A stretch of DNA of 64,000 nt. Source: Erwinia pyri. Its GTDB lineage: Bacteria > Pseudomonadota > Gammaproteobacteria > Enterobacterales > Enterobacteriaceae. The position numbers were made by a program, and so were the translations under genes. The stretch lies in contig NZ_CP132353.1 of assembly GCF_030758455.1 (NCBI RefSeq), positions 496,001 to 560,000 on the forward strand, given 5' to 3'. The notes under the pieces were generated by a model, which saw nothing but the letters and a program-made list of their open reading frames with translations, did not search any database and was not told the DNA's origin. Below are positions 38,426-51,180 of this stretch, piece by piece; positions within the stretch are counted from its first letter, which is position 1; the number at the start of each line of letters is the position of its first letter.

Positions 38426-39412
38426 TTAAACCACGCCAGCGCGCAGCATGTCATGCATATGCACCACGCCCAGCAGCAGGTCGCCATCCGCCACCATCAC
38501 CGCCGTAATGTTGCGGCTCTGCATCAGGTTCAGCGCATCCACAGCCAGCACATTAGGGCGCACCCGAATGCCGCCGGTGGTCATAACGCTGGCGATGCTG
38601 GCCGTCTGGATATCGATACCCATATCAAATACCCGACGTAAATCACCGTCGGTGAAGATGCCTTCGATTTTCATCAGGTCATTGCAAATCACCGTCATGC
38701 CCATGTTTTTACGGGTTATTTCCAGCAGAGCATCGCGCAGCGAGGCATCCCGGCTGACATGGGGGATCTCGTCGCCAGTATGCATAATATCATTGACGGT
38801 GAGCAGCAGCTTACGACCCAGTGCGCCGCCCGGATGGGAAAGGGCAAAATCTTCAGCGGTGAAGCCTCGCGCTTTCAGTAGGGCCACGGCCAGGGCGTCA
38901 CCCATCACCAGCGTAGCCGTCGTGCTGGAGGTGGGGGCCAGGCCCAACGGGCAGGCTTCCTGCGGTACTTTAACACAGAGATGGATATCAGCGGCACGGC
39001 CCATTGCGCTGTCGGGTTTGCTGGTCATGCAGATCAACGACACGCGCAGCCGTTTGAGTACCGGGATCAGGGCCAGAATTTCTGAAGACTCGCCGGAGTT
39101 GGAGATGGCAATCACGATATCGCCCGCGCTGACCATGCCCAGATCGCCATGGCTCGCTTCGGCAGGGTGGACAAAGAAAGCCGGGGTGCCGGTGCTGGCA
39201 AAGGTAGCGGCCATCTTTTTGCCGATATGGCCCGATTTGCCTATTCCCATCACCACTACTTTCCCCAGGCAGCTGTAAATGCGTTCACAAGCCTGAGTAA
39301 AATCGTCGTTGATGTACTGGTCGAGCTGCTCAAGTCCCTGACGCTCAATGGTCAGAACATCTTTTCCAGCCTGCTGAAAGTCAAACCCGGGTTCAGGATT
39401 GCCAGGTGCCAT
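38426..39412 (-). CDS. kdsD: D-Arabinose 5-phosphate isomerase KdsD
   Basis: 328 residues, exactly the E. coli length. SIS domain (about 40-185; GIGKSGHIGKKMAATFASTG, SNSGESSEI) followed by two CBS domains (about 205-328). It makes arabinose 5-phosphate for KDO. Two ATGs compete: 39412 has AAGGA at 9-nt spacing, while 39421 touches that site, so 39412 is used. Confidence 0.96.
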   Translation of the reverse strand: MAPGNPEPGFDFQQAGKDVLTIERQGLEQLDQYINDDFTQACERIYSCLGKVVVMGIGKSGHIGKKMAATFASTGTPAFFVHPAEASHGDLGMVSAGDIVIAISNSGESSEILALIPVLKRLRVSLICMTSKPDSAMGRAADIHLCVKVPQEACPLGLAPTSSTTATLVMGDALAVALLKARGFTAEDFALSHPGGALGRKLLLTVNDIMHTGDEIPHVSRDASLRDALLEITRKNMGMTVICNDLMKIEGIFTDGDLRRVFDMGIDIQTASIASVMTTGGIRVRPNVLAVDALNLMQSRNITAVMVADGDLLLGVVHMHDMLRAGVV

Positions 39413-39427
39413 ATTTTCCATTCCTTT

Positions 39428-40408
39428 TTACCAGAGGGTAGCGGAGGGCAGCCAGTAGAGCAGGGCAACCCAGGCCACAAAACCAGAAAGCAGCAGTGCG
39501 CCAGCCACGCGGCCAATACAGCGGCTGCGTTGTAAGCAGATCAAGGTAAAGAGCGCACTAACGCCGAGCATTACCCAGTAATCCCGGGCAAAAGCGTGTA
39601 TATCAATATCGCCCGGATGAATCAGTGCCGGAACGCCCAGCACAATGGCAATATTGTAGATGTTAGAGCCAATCAGATTGCCGATTGCGATATCATCTTC
39701 ACCTTTCAACGCGCCGGCTATCACCGTGGCGAGTTCAGGCAGACTGGTGCCCACTGAAATCAGCGTCAGACCGATAACCAGTTCGCTGATGCCAAAGAAG
39801 TCCGCAATCACGGTGGCATTATCAATCACCATCCGCGTCGACATAGGGAGAATAATTAAGGCAACCGCCAGCCACAAAAACGCCACCGTGTTGCCGCTGT
39901 CATCCTGTGGCAGTTCAGCCAGCTGCTCACGCGTAAGTGAATCGTTGTTTTCACGCTCCGCTTTCCGCGCAATTTTTATAATGAAGAGTAAGTAAGCAAT
40001 GGCGATAGCGATCAGCGCCAAACCGTCATGGCGACTGAGATTATTATCAAACAGCATGACGCCGCACAACAGCGTCACCAGCAGCATCAGCGGCAGTTCA
40101 CGCCTGACCAGATTGGAGTGGACAGTCAGCGGATGGAGCAGCGCGGCCCCGCCAAGAATCAGCAGAATATTGGTGATATTCGACCCCATAGCGGTACCCA
40201 CGGCGATATCCATCTGTCCATGCATCGCTGCCGAGAAAGAGACAATCAGCTCAGGTAACGAGGTGCCAATGCCTACCACCGTCATGCCAATAATCAAAGG
40301 AGGGATGCCTAACGCCCGGCTCAAAATAGCGGCGCTGAATACCAGACGATCTGCACCATAGACCAGCAAAACTAGACCGATAACTAATAGTGCTATTGCT
40401 ACGAGCAT
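39428..40408 (-). CDS. yrbG: Calcium/sodium antiporter family protein YrbG
   Basis: 326 residues (E. coli 325), CaCA superfamily. Two homologous halves, each with the alpha-repeat motif (GTSLPELIVSFSAAMHG and GTSLPELATVIAGALKG) and about five membrane helices. Start MLVAIALLVIG at 40408; an in-frame ATG at 40507 would add a hydrophilic 33-residue leader and is rejected. Divergent from mlaF. Confidence 0.94.
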   Translation of the reverse strand: MLVAIALLVIGLVLLVYGADRLVFSAAILSRALGIPPLIIGMTVVGIGTSLPELIVSFSAAMHGQMDIAVGTAMGSNITNILLILGGAALLHPLTVHSNLVRRELPLMLLVTLLCGVMLFDNNLSRHDGLALIAIAIAYLLFIIKIARKAERENNDSLTREQLAELPQDDSGNTVAFLWLAVALIILPMSTRMVIDNATVIADFFGISELVIGLTLISVGTSLPELATVIAGALKGEDDIAIGNLIGSNIYNIAIVLGVPALIHPGDIDIHAFARDYWVMLGVSALFTLICLQRSRCIGRVAGALLLSGFVAWVALLYWLPSATLW

Positions 40409-40632
40409 GAAGTGTCCTTTGATCGGGTATAATCGTCGGCTCGCCTTGCGCGACGTGTAAAGCAAGGGCGTTAAGTTAATGTGCTGATTTTGACGGTCTG
40501 AAAGCAAAAAGTAAAACTTATGCCAACTTTAGCCACGTCTGCGAGGTAAGTTTCTGTAAAAGTGTCGTGACTGATAGGTTTTACGTTACCATCAGAACTA
40601 AATTATACGCCTGAAATCGTGGAGAGATAACT

Positions 40633-41448
40633 ATGAGCCAGACGGAAACGAATTTGGTTGATGTTCGCGGCGTGAGCTTTGCGCGTGGCGATCGGCCTGT
40701 ATTCGATAACATCTCGCTGACGGTTCCAAAAGGGAAAGTGACGGCCATTATGGGGCCATCAGGCATCGGTAAAACTACCCTGTTACGCCTTATTGGCGGG
40801 CAGTTACGCCCGGACCGGGGTGAAATCTGGTTCAACGGTGAAAACATTCCCAGCCTGTCTCGTTCGCGCTTATATGAAGCGCGAAAAAAGATGAGCATGC
40901 TGTTTCAGTCTGGGGCGCTGTTTACCGACCTCAGTGTCTTTGATAACGTCGCCTGGCCGCTGCGTGAACATACGCAACTTCCCCCACAGCTGCTACACAG
41001 TACGGTTATGATGAAGCTGGAAGCGGTTGGGTTGCGCGGAGCCGCGCAGCTGAAACCTTCGGAACTCTCTGGAGGCATGGCTCGCCGCGCTGCCCTGGCG
41101 CGCGCTATTGCGCTGGAGCCCGACCTGATTATGTTCGATGAGCCATTTGTCGGACAGGATCCCATCACCATGGGCGTGCTGGTTAAACTTATCGATGAGC
41201 TTAACCACTCCCTGGGCATGACCTGTATCGTGGTTTCGCACGACGTGCCGGAAGTGCTGAGCATTGCCGACTACGCCTATATCATTGCCGGGCAGAAAGT
41301 TATCGCTCAGGGCACGGCTAAGGCGCTGCATGAAAATGAAGACGCACGCGTACGTCAGTTTATCGATGGTATCGCCGATGGTCCGGTACCGTTTCGTTTT
41401 CCTGCAGGGGATTATCTGCAAGACTTAACCGGTCAGGGAGTTAACTAA
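40633..41448 (+). CDS. mlaF: Phospholipid ABC transporter ATP-binding protein MlaF
   Basis: 271 residues (E. coli 269). Walker A GPSGIGKTTLL, signature ELSGGMARRAALARA, Walker B LIMFDEPFVGQD. First gene of mlaFEDCB, which keeps the outer leaflet free of phospholipid. mlaE starts 3 nt after its stop. Confidence 0.97.
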   Translation: MSQTETNLVDVRGVSFARGDRPVFDNISLTVPKGKVTAIMGPSGIGKTTLLRLIGGQLRPDRGEIWFNGENIPSLSRSRLYEARKKMSMLFQSGALFTDLSVFDNVAWPLREHTQLPPQLLHSTVMMKLEAVGLRGAAQLKPSELSGGMARRAALARAIALEPDLIMFDEPFVGQDPITMGVLVKLIDELNHSLGMTCIVVSHDVPEVLSIADYAYIIAGQKVIAQGTAKALHENEDARVRQFIDGIADGPVPFRFPAGDYLQDLTGQGVN

Positions 41449-41451
41449 CAG

Positions 41452-42225
41452 ATGTTATTACGTGCACTGGGACGGCAGGGAATCAATACCTGCGCTTCCT
41501 TTGGCCGCGCAGGATTAATGCTCTTTCATGCGCTGGTAGGCATTCCGCGCTTCCGAAAACATGCGCCGCTGGTGGTAAAACAGCTCTACAGTATTGGCGT
41601 GCTTTCGCTGCTAATTATTGTGGTGTCGGGTCTGTTTATCGGCATGGTGCTGGGCTTGCAGGGCTATCTGGTATTGAACACCTATGGCGCTGACAGCAGC
41701 CTTGGCATGCTGGTGGCGCTTTCGCTGCTGCGCGAACTCGGTCCAGTGGTGACAGCGTTGCTGTTTGCCGGACGGGCAGGTTCGGCGCTCACGGCTGAAA
41801 TAGGGCTGATGAAAGCTACCGAACAGCTCTCCAGTATGGAGATGATGGCGGTTGATCCTCTGCGGCGCATTATTTCACCTCGTTTCTGGGCTGGTTTCAT
41901 CAGCATGCCGTTGCTGACGCTAATCTTTGTGGCGGTGGGCATTATGGGCGGTGCCATCGTTGGCGTGAGCTGGAAAGGGATCGACAGCGGGTTCTTCTGG
42001 TCGGCAATGCAAAATGCCGTTGACGTTCGCGCTGACGTGGTGAACTGCGTGATCAAAAGTGCGGTGTTCGCCTTTACGGTCACCTGGATAGCCCTGTTTA
42101 ACGGCTATGATGCTATCCCCACTTCAGAAGGGATTAGCCGGGCAACCACTCGCACTGTGGTACACGCCTCTCTGGCGGTACTCGGTTTAGATTTTGTGCT
42201 GACTGCACTGATGTTTGGGAACTGA
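41452..42225 (+). CDS. mlaE: Phospholipid ABC transporter permease MlaE
   Basis: 257 residues (E. coli 260). Five membrane helices; conserved cytoplasmic segment [20 protein letters not shown] that couples to MlaF. Membrane core of MlaFEDB. Confidence 0.97.
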   Translation: MLLRALGRQGINTCASFGRAGLMLFHALVGIPRFRKHAPLVVKQLYSIGVLSLLIIVVSGLFIGMVLGLQGYLVLNTYGADSSLGMLVALSLLRELGPVVTALLFAGRAGSALTAEIGLMKATEQLSSMEMMAVDPLRRIISPRFWAGFISMPLLTLIFVAVGIMGGAIVGVSWKGIDSGFFWSAMQNAVDVRADVVNCVIKSAVFAFTVTWIALFNGYDAIPTSEGISRATTRTVVHASLAVLGLDFVLTALMFGN

Positions 42226-42229
42226 TTCA

Positions 42230-42778
42230 ATGCAAACGAAAAAAAGCGAACTTTGGGTAGGGGCATTTTTACTGTTGGCGCTGTGCGCGGCACTTTTCCT
42301 CTGCCTGCGCGTGGCGGATTTGAAATCTCTGGGCAATGAGCCTACCTGGAAGCTGTATGCCACCTTCGATAATATTGGCGGCCTGAAGACGGGCTCTCCG
42401 GTAAAAATTGGCGGCGTGGTCATTGGGCGCGTCACCGATATTGCTCTGGATGACAAAACCTATTCACCACGCGTGTCGATGGATATTGAAGAAAAATATA
42501 ATCAGCTTCCCGATACCAGCTCGCTGGCGGTCAGAACTTCCGGCTTGCTGGGTGAACAATACCTTGCGCTGAACGTAGGTTTTGACGACCCGGATATGGG
42601 AACGGCTATGCTTAAAGATGGCAGCACCGTACAGGACACCAAATCGGCGATGGTGCTGGAAGATCTGATTGGCCAGTTCTTGTATAAGAGCGGCAACGGT
42701 AACGACAATAAAGATGCATCGTCGGCGGCACCGGAAACTACCGGGCAACCCGCGCCGGCTGCAACCACTACTCCTTAA
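42230..42778 (+). CDS. mlaD: MCE-domain lipid-binding subunit MlaD
   Basis: 182 residues (E. coli 183). One N-terminal membrane helix (about 8-27), then a single MCE domain (about 39-117; [20 protein letters not shown]), a C-terminal helix ([13 protein letters not shown]) and a disordered Ala/Pro/Thr tail. It forms the periplasmic hexameric ring. Start ATG at 42230 by homology; the GTG/ATG-like extension to 42215 overlaps mlaE. Confidence 0.96.
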   Translation: MQTKKSELWVGAFLLLALCAALFLCLRVADLKSLGNEPTWKLYATFDNIGGLKTGSPVKIGGVVIGRVTDIALDDKTYSPRVSMDIEEKYNQLPDTSSLAVRTSGLLGEQYLALNVGFDDPDMGTAMLKDGSTVQDTKSAMVLEDLIGQFLYKSGNGNDNKDASSAAPETTGQPAPAATTTP

Positions 42779-42789
42779 GAGGACAATCA

Positions 42790-43425
42790 ATGTTTAAACG
42801 TTTCCTGATGGTGGCAATGCTGATTATTGCCCCGGTAGCAGCCAATGCCGCTGCAGATCAAACTAACCCTTATCAACTGATGAACGAGGCGGCAGGCAAA
42901 ACTTTTACCCGTCTGAAAACAGAGCAGCCGAAGATTAAGCAGGATCCCAACTACCTGCGCCAGATCGTTCGCCAGGAGCTGCTGCCTTATGTACAGATTA
43001 AGTATGCCGGTGCGCTGGTGCTGGGTCGTTATTACAAAGACGCCACGCCAGCCCAGCGTGAAGCTTACTTCGCCGCCTTTGGTGATTATCTGGCGCAGGC
43101 CTATGGCCAGGCGCTCGCCCTCTATAATGGGCAGACTTACCAGATCGCACCAGAGCAGCCCTATGCGGATAAAAACATCATCGCTATTCGTGTGACCATT
43201 GTGGATCCCAACGGCCGCCCGCCCGTGCGCCTGGATTTCCAGTGGCGTAAAAACAGCCGTACCGGTGACTGGCAGGCGTATGACATGATCGCTGAAGGTG
43301 TTTCAATGATCACCACCAAACAGAATGAGTGGAGCGATACGCTGCGTCAGAAGGGCGTTGAAGGTCTGACTCAGCTACTGAAATCCTATGCTAATCAGCC
43401 GATTACTCTGGATAAAAAGCAATAA
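42790..43425 (+). CDS. mlaC: Periplasmic phospholipid-binding protein MlaC
   Basis: 211 residues (E. coli 211). Signal peptide cut after ANA (about residue 20), then the Tol-Tol-Ttg2-type lipid carrier domain. It shuttles phospholipid between OmpC-MlaA and MlaFEDB. The stop overlaps the mlaB ATG (TAATG). Confidence 0.97.
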   Translation: MFKRFLMVAMLIIAPVAANAAADQTNPYQLMNEAAGKTFTRLKTEQPKIKQDPNYLRQIVRQELLPYVQIKYAGALVLGRYYKDATPAQREAYFAAFGDYLAQAYGQALALYNGQTYQIAPEQPYADKNIIAIRVTIVDPNGRPPVRLDFQWRKNSRTGDWQAYDMIAEGVSMITTKQNEWSDTLRQKGVEGLTQLLKSYANQPITLDKKQ

Positions 43426-43721
43426 TGAGCGAACAACTGAGCTGGCACCTTGAGGCGAATCAGTTACATCTTACCGGCGAGCTGCAGCGGGAAACGCTGC
43501 TGGCGCTCTGGGAACAGCGCGAGACAGTCATGAAACAGATCGATACAATCGACGTTTCGGCGCTGGAGCGGGTCGATTCTGCCGGGCTCGCCCTGCTGGT
43601 GCATTTGCGTCAGATTGCGCTGCAGCAGGGCAAAGCGCCGCTGTTTACAGGCGTCAACGATAAACTGCTGTCGTTAATCACCCTCTATAATTTGCAGCAG
43701 ATTATTGTTTCTGAGCGCTAA
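43425..43721 (+). CDS. mlaB: STAS-domain protein MlaB
   Basis: 98 residues (E. coli 97). STAS fold with the conserved SALERVDSAGLALLVHL segment. It stabilises and activates MlaF in the cytoplasm. Last gene of the operon; a terminator follows. Confidence 0.95.
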   Translation: MSEQLSWHLEANQLHLTGELQRETLLALWEQRETVMKQIDTIDVSALERVDSAGLALLVHLRQIALQQGKAPLFTGVNDKLLSLITLYNLQQIIVSER

Positions 43722-43748
43722 AAAGCGCGTCTGAAACTGAACAGAATG

Positions 43749-43774
43749 AGCCCCTGTCCCCACAGGGGCTTTTT
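43749..43774 (+). terminator. Terminator of mlaFEDCB
   Basis: 9-bp stem AGCCCCTGT / ACAGGGGCT with a CCCC loop, then five T counting the last stem base. Confidence 0.9.
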
Positions 43775-43845
43775 GCTTGTTTAAGATAGCGGCGCTTTCC
43801 ACTAATATGTCTGCCTGTTTATCATCAACCTAATTTAGAAGCCTC

Positions 43846-45437
<1,592 letters not shown>

Positions 45438-45459
45438 TCCTCTTTTTGAATCAGCCTGA

Positions 45460-45487
45460 AAGGCGGTAGGAAACTACCGCCTTTTTT
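45460..45487. terminator. Terminator between convergent murA and sfsB
   Basis: 10-bp stem AAGGCGGTAG / CTACCGCCTT with a GAAA loop and a T6 run (from 45482). It ends just before the sfsB stop codon. Confidence 0.9.
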
Positions 45488-45488
45488 A

Positions 45489-45746
45489 TTATCTCATCAG
45501 CTTTTTACGATCGATCAGCTGCCGGGTGTGAGGATCGTAATACCGGCTTGGCCAGATTTCAGCAGGATGAATATTCAACGCATTGGCGATCAGCCATTCG
45601 CCTTTCGGCCATGGGCGGAAAAGGGCGTTTGCCAGCGTGGATGAGCTCAGCCCCGCCTCTCTGGAGACGCCAGCAAGACTGGTCCCCCTTTTGCGCAGGT
45701 TCGCGATAATATCTGCGTTATGCCAATCTTGTTTATCTTTACACAT
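45489..45746 (-). CDS. sfsB: Ner-like DNA-binding protein SfsB (Nlp)
   Basis: 85 residues (E. coli 92). Winged-helix/HTH of the phage Ner family: KRGTSLAGVSREAGLSSSTL, then the conserved RPWPKGEWLIANAL and IHPAEIWPSRYYD. In E. coli it affects maltose-gene expression. Start ATG at 45746 follows AAGGAGG by 8 nt; the ATG at 45767 lies upstream of that site. The start codon sits inside a 12-bp perfect palindrome (ACACATATGTGT). Confidence 0.9.
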   Translation of the reverse strand: MCKDKQDWHNADIIANLRKRGTSLAGVSREAGLSSSTLANALFRPWPKGEWLIANALNIHPAEIWPSRYYDPHTRQLIDRKKLMR

Positions 45747-46018
45747 ATGTGTTTCCTCCTTGTACACACAACAACATTGCTATGAAGGGCCTCAAACCGG
45801 GCGGACAGAGCGCTGTGCCATGGCAGTGCGCGACAATCCGCTTCAGAAACCCCGAATGTTTTTATAACAATAATTGGTTATTAATTTCCAATAGTTTCTG
45901 AATAAGGGTGTGGATTTGTGCCCGGTCGCGCAAAAGTTACGCAAACCTCTAAGTCGTTACATTCAGGCAGAGAGAGCGGTAAGAGCCGGGGTACAAGAGA
46001 AAAGGGAAGGGAAAGAGG
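45747..46018. other. sfsB-ispB intergenic region
   Basis: About 270 bp, upstream of minus-strand sfsB and downstream of ispB. Holds the sfsB promoter. No gene recognised; the overlapping plus-strand ORFs are low-complexity arginine-rich shadows. Confidence 0.5.
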
Positions 46019-46042
46019 TGAAAAGCGCGGCTGCCCGCGCTT
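46019..46042 (-). terminator. Terminator of ispB
   Basis: On the minus strand AAGCGCGG / CCGCGCTT with a 4-nt loop, followed by TT (TTTT in all). Starts 7 nt after the ispB stop. Confidence 0.8.
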
Positions 46043-46048
46043 GTGGGA

Positions 46049-47020
46049 TCAGAATTCGCGCTGCACTGACATATGTGCCAGCGCTTCCAGAGCGCTGCGC
46101 CATGGAGATTCCGGCAGCGCCTTCAGCGCGGCGATAGCCTTGTCAGCTTCATTCTCTGCGGCCTGGCGCGTCCATTCCAGCGAACCACACTGGCGCATGG
46201 TTTCCAGAACGGGTTCCAGTAAATGGCGGCCGTTACCCTGTTCAATGGCTTCTCTGATCAGCTGTGACTGCTCAGCATTTCCATTGCGCATGGCGTGCAG
46301 CAGGGGCAGGGTAGGTTTACCTTCACTCAGGTCATCGCCGACGTTTTTACCCAGCGTTTTGCCATCCGCACTGTAATCGAGCAAATCATCAATCAGCTGG
46401 AAAGCGGTACCGAGATAGCGTCCGTAATCCTGCAGCGCTTTTTCCTGCTCGGAAGATGCGTCGGCAAGAATGGCTGAGGATTGGGCTGCTGCTTCAAACA
46501 GACGGGCCGTTTTACTGTAGATAACCCGCATATAGCTCTCTTCAGTAATATCCGGGTCGTTGCAGTTCATCAGCTGCAACACTTCGCCTTCCGCGATAAC
46601 GTTCACCGCTTCCGACATCAGCGCCAGAACGCGAAGAGAGCCGAGACTGGTCATCATCTGGAAAGCGCGCGTATAGATGAAGTCGCCCACCAGCACGCTG
46701 GCCGCGTTGCCAAAAGCCGCATTCGCCGTGGCTTTCCCTCTGCGCATATCCGATTCGTCCACCACATCATCATGAAGCAGCGTGGCGGTATGGATAAACT
46801 CAATCAGGGCTGCCACGGTAACATGTTGTTTACCAGTATAATTAACGGCGCGCGCCGCTAACACAGCAATCATCGGGCGGATGCGTTTGCCTCCACCACT
46901 GATGATGTAGTAACCCAGCTGATTGATGAGGGAAACCTCTGAATTCAGCTGTTCGAGTATGGTTGCATTGACGTCCGCCATGTCTTGCGCGGTGAGTTCG
47001 TTTATCTGTTCTAAGTTCAT
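46049..47020 (-). CDS. ispB: Octaprenyl diphosphate synthase IspB
   Basis: 323 residues (E. coli 323). The two Asp-rich motifs are visible: LLHDDVVDESD and LIDDLLDYSAD. It makes the C40 side chain of ubiquinone and menaquinone, the quinones sensed by ArcB. Divergent from rplU. Confidence 0.97.
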   Translation of the reverse strand: MNLEQINELTAQDMADVNATILEQLNSEVSLINQLGYYIISGGGKRIRPMIAVLAARAVNYTGKQHVTVAALIEFIHTATLLHDDVVDESDMRRGKATANAAFGNAASVLVGDFIYTRAFQMMTSLGSLRVLALMSEAVNVIAEGEVLQLMNCNDPDITEESYMRVIYSKTARLFEAAAQSSAILADASSEQEKALQDYGRYLGTAFQLIDDLLDYSADGKTLGKNVGDDLSEGKPTLPLLHAMRNGNAEQSQLIREAIEQGNGRHLLEPVLETMRQCGSLEWTRQAAENEADKAIAALKALPESPWRSALEALAHMSVQREF

Positions 47021-47176
47021 CAGTCTGTTCGGCTATTGCTCAGTATGCTGCTATGATAAGCGTCTTTACCCGTGCCTGCGGCATATAATGTATAACAGAT
47101 TGTACTGGAAAATCGCCGCAACGAAACAATTGCCTGTGCTATGTGTTTTTTTTCTGCAATACAGCGCATCAGGCAC

Positions 47177-47205
47177 TTGTCATTACGAGTGAACTTGCGT
47201 AGAAT
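47177..47205 (+). promoter_or_regulatory. Sigma-70 promoter of rplU-rpmA
   Basis: TTGTCA (47177-47182), exactly 17 bp, TAGAAT (47200-47205), followed by TCGCGCCC, a GC-rich discriminator. Predicted start is about 65 nt before the rplU ATG. Confidence 0.8.
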
Positions 47206-47275
47206 TCGCGCCCTATTGTGAATATTTATAGCGCAGCCTGAAACCAAGACGGCAAGCGCGAGAGCGGAGTTTTAT

Positions 47276-47587
47276 ATGTACGCGGTTTTCCAAAGTGGTG
47301 GTAAACAACACCGAGTAAGCGAAGGTCAGACCGTTCGCCTGGAAAAGCTGGACATCGCAACCGGCGAAACGATTGAATTCGACCAGGTTCTGATGATTGC
47401 CAACGGTGAAGACGTGACAATTGGCGCGCCTTTAGTTTCAGGTGGCGTGATCAAGGCAGAAATCATTGCCCATGGTCGTGGCGACAAAATCAAGATTGTT
47501 AAGTTCCGTCGTCGTAAACACTACCGTAAGCAGCAGGGTCACCGTCAGTGGTTCACTGATGTGAAGATCACTGGCATCAGCGCCTAA
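47276..47587 (+). CDS. rplU: 50S ribosomal protein L21
   Basis: 103 residues, the standard length; [18 protein letters not shown] start and the basic loop [17 protein letters not shown]. Cotranscribed with rpmA (15-nt gap). Confidence 0.98.
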   Translation: MYAVFQSGGKQHRVSEGQTVRLEKLDIATGETIEFDQVLMIANGEDVTIGAPLVSGGVIKAEIIAHGRGDKIKIVKFRRRKHYRKQQGHRQWFTDVKITGISA

Positions 47588-47599
47588 GAGGAGATCTGA

Positions 47600-47860
<261 letters not shown>

Positions 47861-47873
47861 GGTTTTCGTGCCT

Positions 47874-47940
47874 GAAAGCGGTACCTGATACCGCTTTCTG
47901 CAGCGAATCTGAAAGCCCCGCTATGATTGCGGGGCTTTTT
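47874..47940 (+). terminator. Double hairpin and terminator after rpmA
   Basis: First hairpin: 10-bp stem, 5-nt loop, no T run (47874-47898). Second: AAAGCCCCGC / GCGGGGCTTT with a 7-nt loop and five T (47912-47940). The second is the functional terminator. In E. coli the transporter gene yhbE lies between rpmA and obgE; here 47941-48178 holds only leader sequence. Confidence 0.9.
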
Positions 47941-48037
47941 ACATTCTGCCTTCCGCCCCCGGCGTAATTCCACCTGAGGGTTCACAGTAAACAGCGTTTT
48001 TACTGTACACTTTATACTCAGCTGCACAATGTCTTGA

Positions 48038-49366
<1,329 letters not shown>

Positions 49367-49370
49367 TGCT

Positions 49371-49398
49371 CAGGGACACATTATGTGTCCCTTTTTTT
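49371..49398 (+). terminator. Terminator of obgE
   Basis: 9-bp stem AGGGACACA / TGTGTCCCT with a TTA loop and a T7 run. Strong. Confidence 0.9.
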
Positions 49399-49460
49399 AT
49401 GGCCGTTGTGCAGTGTCTCTCTTTGAGGCGTTAATCATTCTCTGCGCCTTCGCCTGACGT

Positions 49461-50516
49461 CTAATTAAGCCGCTGCGGTAGCCAGCAGCTGGCGTCCAGG
49501 CCCTGACGATCGTGGCGGTTGGTTAAGCGAAGCTCGCCATGATGAAGCTGGGTAATACGCTGAACAATATTCAGGCCCAGCCCGCTGCCACCAAACCGCT
49601 GATCCATTCTTCTGAAGGCTTTGGTCAACTCCTGGGAGGCAGTGGGATCGATGCCCGGCCCCTCATCTCTGACGGTAAAGCTGCTGCCGTCCTGTTCCTG
49701 TTGGGCCATCAGGGTGATATGGCTGCCTTCCGGACTGTACCGAGAGGCGTTTTCGATCAGATTACGCACCATCAGGCGCAGTAAAACGGCATCGCCCTGA
49801 ACCTCCAGCGACAGATCGCCGGTTACCTGCAGCGTCTGCTGACGGCCGGCAAGCATCTCATTCATTTCCAGCTCAAGCGGCTTAAAAACGGTTTCCCAGC
49901 TCACTACCTGATAATGCCCACCTGCCAGCGCCTGGCCCGCGCGTGAGAGCATCAGCAGCTGTTCAATGACGTGCATTAGCTGATCGATACGCTCAACCAG
50001 CATCGGTCCCTGAGCCACACCCTGTTGTCCGAGCAGTTCAAGGTGCAGCCGCAGGCCTGCAAGCGGTGTACGCAGTTCATGGGCGGCATCGGCAGTGAAA
50101 AGCCGCTCCTGCTGCAGCGTATGATCCAGCCTGCCCAGAAGCTGATTCAGCGCCCGCGTCACGGCGGCTATTTCATCCATGTCGGAGAAATGGGGAAGGG
50201 GAGTGAGATTATCAGCAGAACGCTCGGAGAGGCTGTTTTGCAGCAACTTCAACGGCCGGACAATCCAGCTTATCGCCCAGAACGAGAGCAGCAGGGTAAA
50301 GCAGACCATGACCAGCGAAGGCAATAACAGGGAGGCGATCGCTTCCCTGATTTCACCTTCAACATGCTCATTGCGGGAATGGGCAGAGAGCGTCTCGTTG
50401 ACCAGAAAGCCGATCTGCTCACGACTTTCGTGCCACAGCCAGGCTGCACTCATCATCTGGCAGGAGAGCAGGATCAGCGCCAGCATAATCAGCAATCGCC
50501 GACGCATGCTGTTCAA
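49461..50516 (-). CDS. pmrB: Two-component sensor histidine kinase PmrB (BasS)
   Basis: 351 residues. Two membrane helices (about 7-28 and 62-85) bracket a short periplasmic loop of about 35 residues (HESREQIGFLVNETL), then a HAMP domain, the H-box AAHELRTPLAGLRLHLELL and an ATPase domain (NLIENASRYSPEG; DEGPGID; GSGLGLNIV). In relatives PmrB senses Fe3+ and acid and activates lipid A modification. The periplasmic ExxE-type iron motif could not be confirmed: the loop has EHVEGEIREA. Its start overlaps the pmrA stop by 4 nt. Confidence 0.85.
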   Translation of the reverse strand: MNSMRRRLLIMLALILLSCQMMSAAWLWHESREQIGFLVNETLSAHSRNEHVEGEIREAIASLLLPSLVMVCFTLLLSFWAISWIVRPLKLLQNSLSERSADNLTPLPHFSDMDEIAAVTRALNQLLGRLDHTLQQERLFTADAAHELRTPLAGLRLHLELLGQQGVAQGPMLVERIDQLMHVIEQLLMLSRAGQALAGGHYQVVSWETVFKPLELEMNEMLAGRQQTLQVTGDLSLEVQGDAVLLRLMVRNLIENASRYSPEGSHITLMAQQEQDGSSFTVRDEGPGIDPTASQELTKAFRRMDQRFGGSGLGLNIVQRITQLHHGELRLTNRHDRQGLDASCWLPQRLN

Positions 50517-51175
50517 GCGCGGTTTTCCAGCCGGTAACCCACGCCGCGCACCGTTTTAATACGGTCCTTACCTAACTTGCGGCGAAGATTATGAATATGC
50601 ACCTCCAGCGTATTGGAGCCGTTATCGTCCTGCCAGCTATAAAGATCCTGCTGCAGCGTTTCACGGTGCACGGTTTGATCGATGCGCATCAGCAAGCGGG
50701 TAAGCAGCGCAAACTCCTTCGGCGTGATTTCCACCGGCTGCGTGTCGAGCCAGACCTGCTGTGATGAGAGGTTCAGCGACAAATCACCATGCTGCAGAAG
50801 ATTGTCGCTGCGTCCCTGATAACGGCGGATCAGCGCGCGCACTCTCGCCTTGAGTTCCGCAAGGGCGAACGGCTTGACCAGATAGTCATCGGCACCCGCA
50901 TCCAGACCTTCAACCCGGTCTTCCAGCGCATCACGGGCTGTCAGAATCAACACCGGCAGGTCAATATGCTCTTTGCGCCACTGCCGCAGCAGCTCCCCTC
51001 CATCACGATCCGGCAGGCCAAGATCGAGCACTATCAGACTGTACTGGCCAGCCTGCAGCAGCGCGCAGGCTTCTGCCGCTTTAGTCGCAGCATCCACGGC
51101 ATAGCCTTCACTGGTGAGCGCCTGAACCAGGCCGCCCAGCAGCAGTGCATCATCTTCAACAATCAGCAGTTTCAT
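50513..51175 (-). CDS. pmrA: Two-component response regulator PmrA (BasR)
   Basis: 220 residues, OmpR/PhoB class. Receiver domain with phospho-Asp51 in LIVLDLGLPDRDG, then a winged-helix domain (NTLEVHIHNLRRKLG, TVRGVGYRLE). It pairs with the overlapping pmrB. Which lipid A genes it controls cannot be told here; none are adjacent. It lies 5 nt downstream of dacB. Confidence 0.87.
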   Translation of the reverse strand: MKLLIVEDDALLLGGLVQALTSEGYAVDAATKAAEACALLQAGQYSLIVLDLGLPDRDGGELLRQWRKEHIDLPVLILTARDALEDRVEGLDAGADDYLVKPFALAELKARVRALIRRYQGRSDNLLQHGDLSLNLSSQQVWLDTQPVEITPKEFALLTRLLMRIDQTVHRETLQQDLYSWQDDNGSNTLEVHIHNLRRKLGKDRIKTVRGVGYRLENRA

Positions 51176-51180
51176 TGGGA

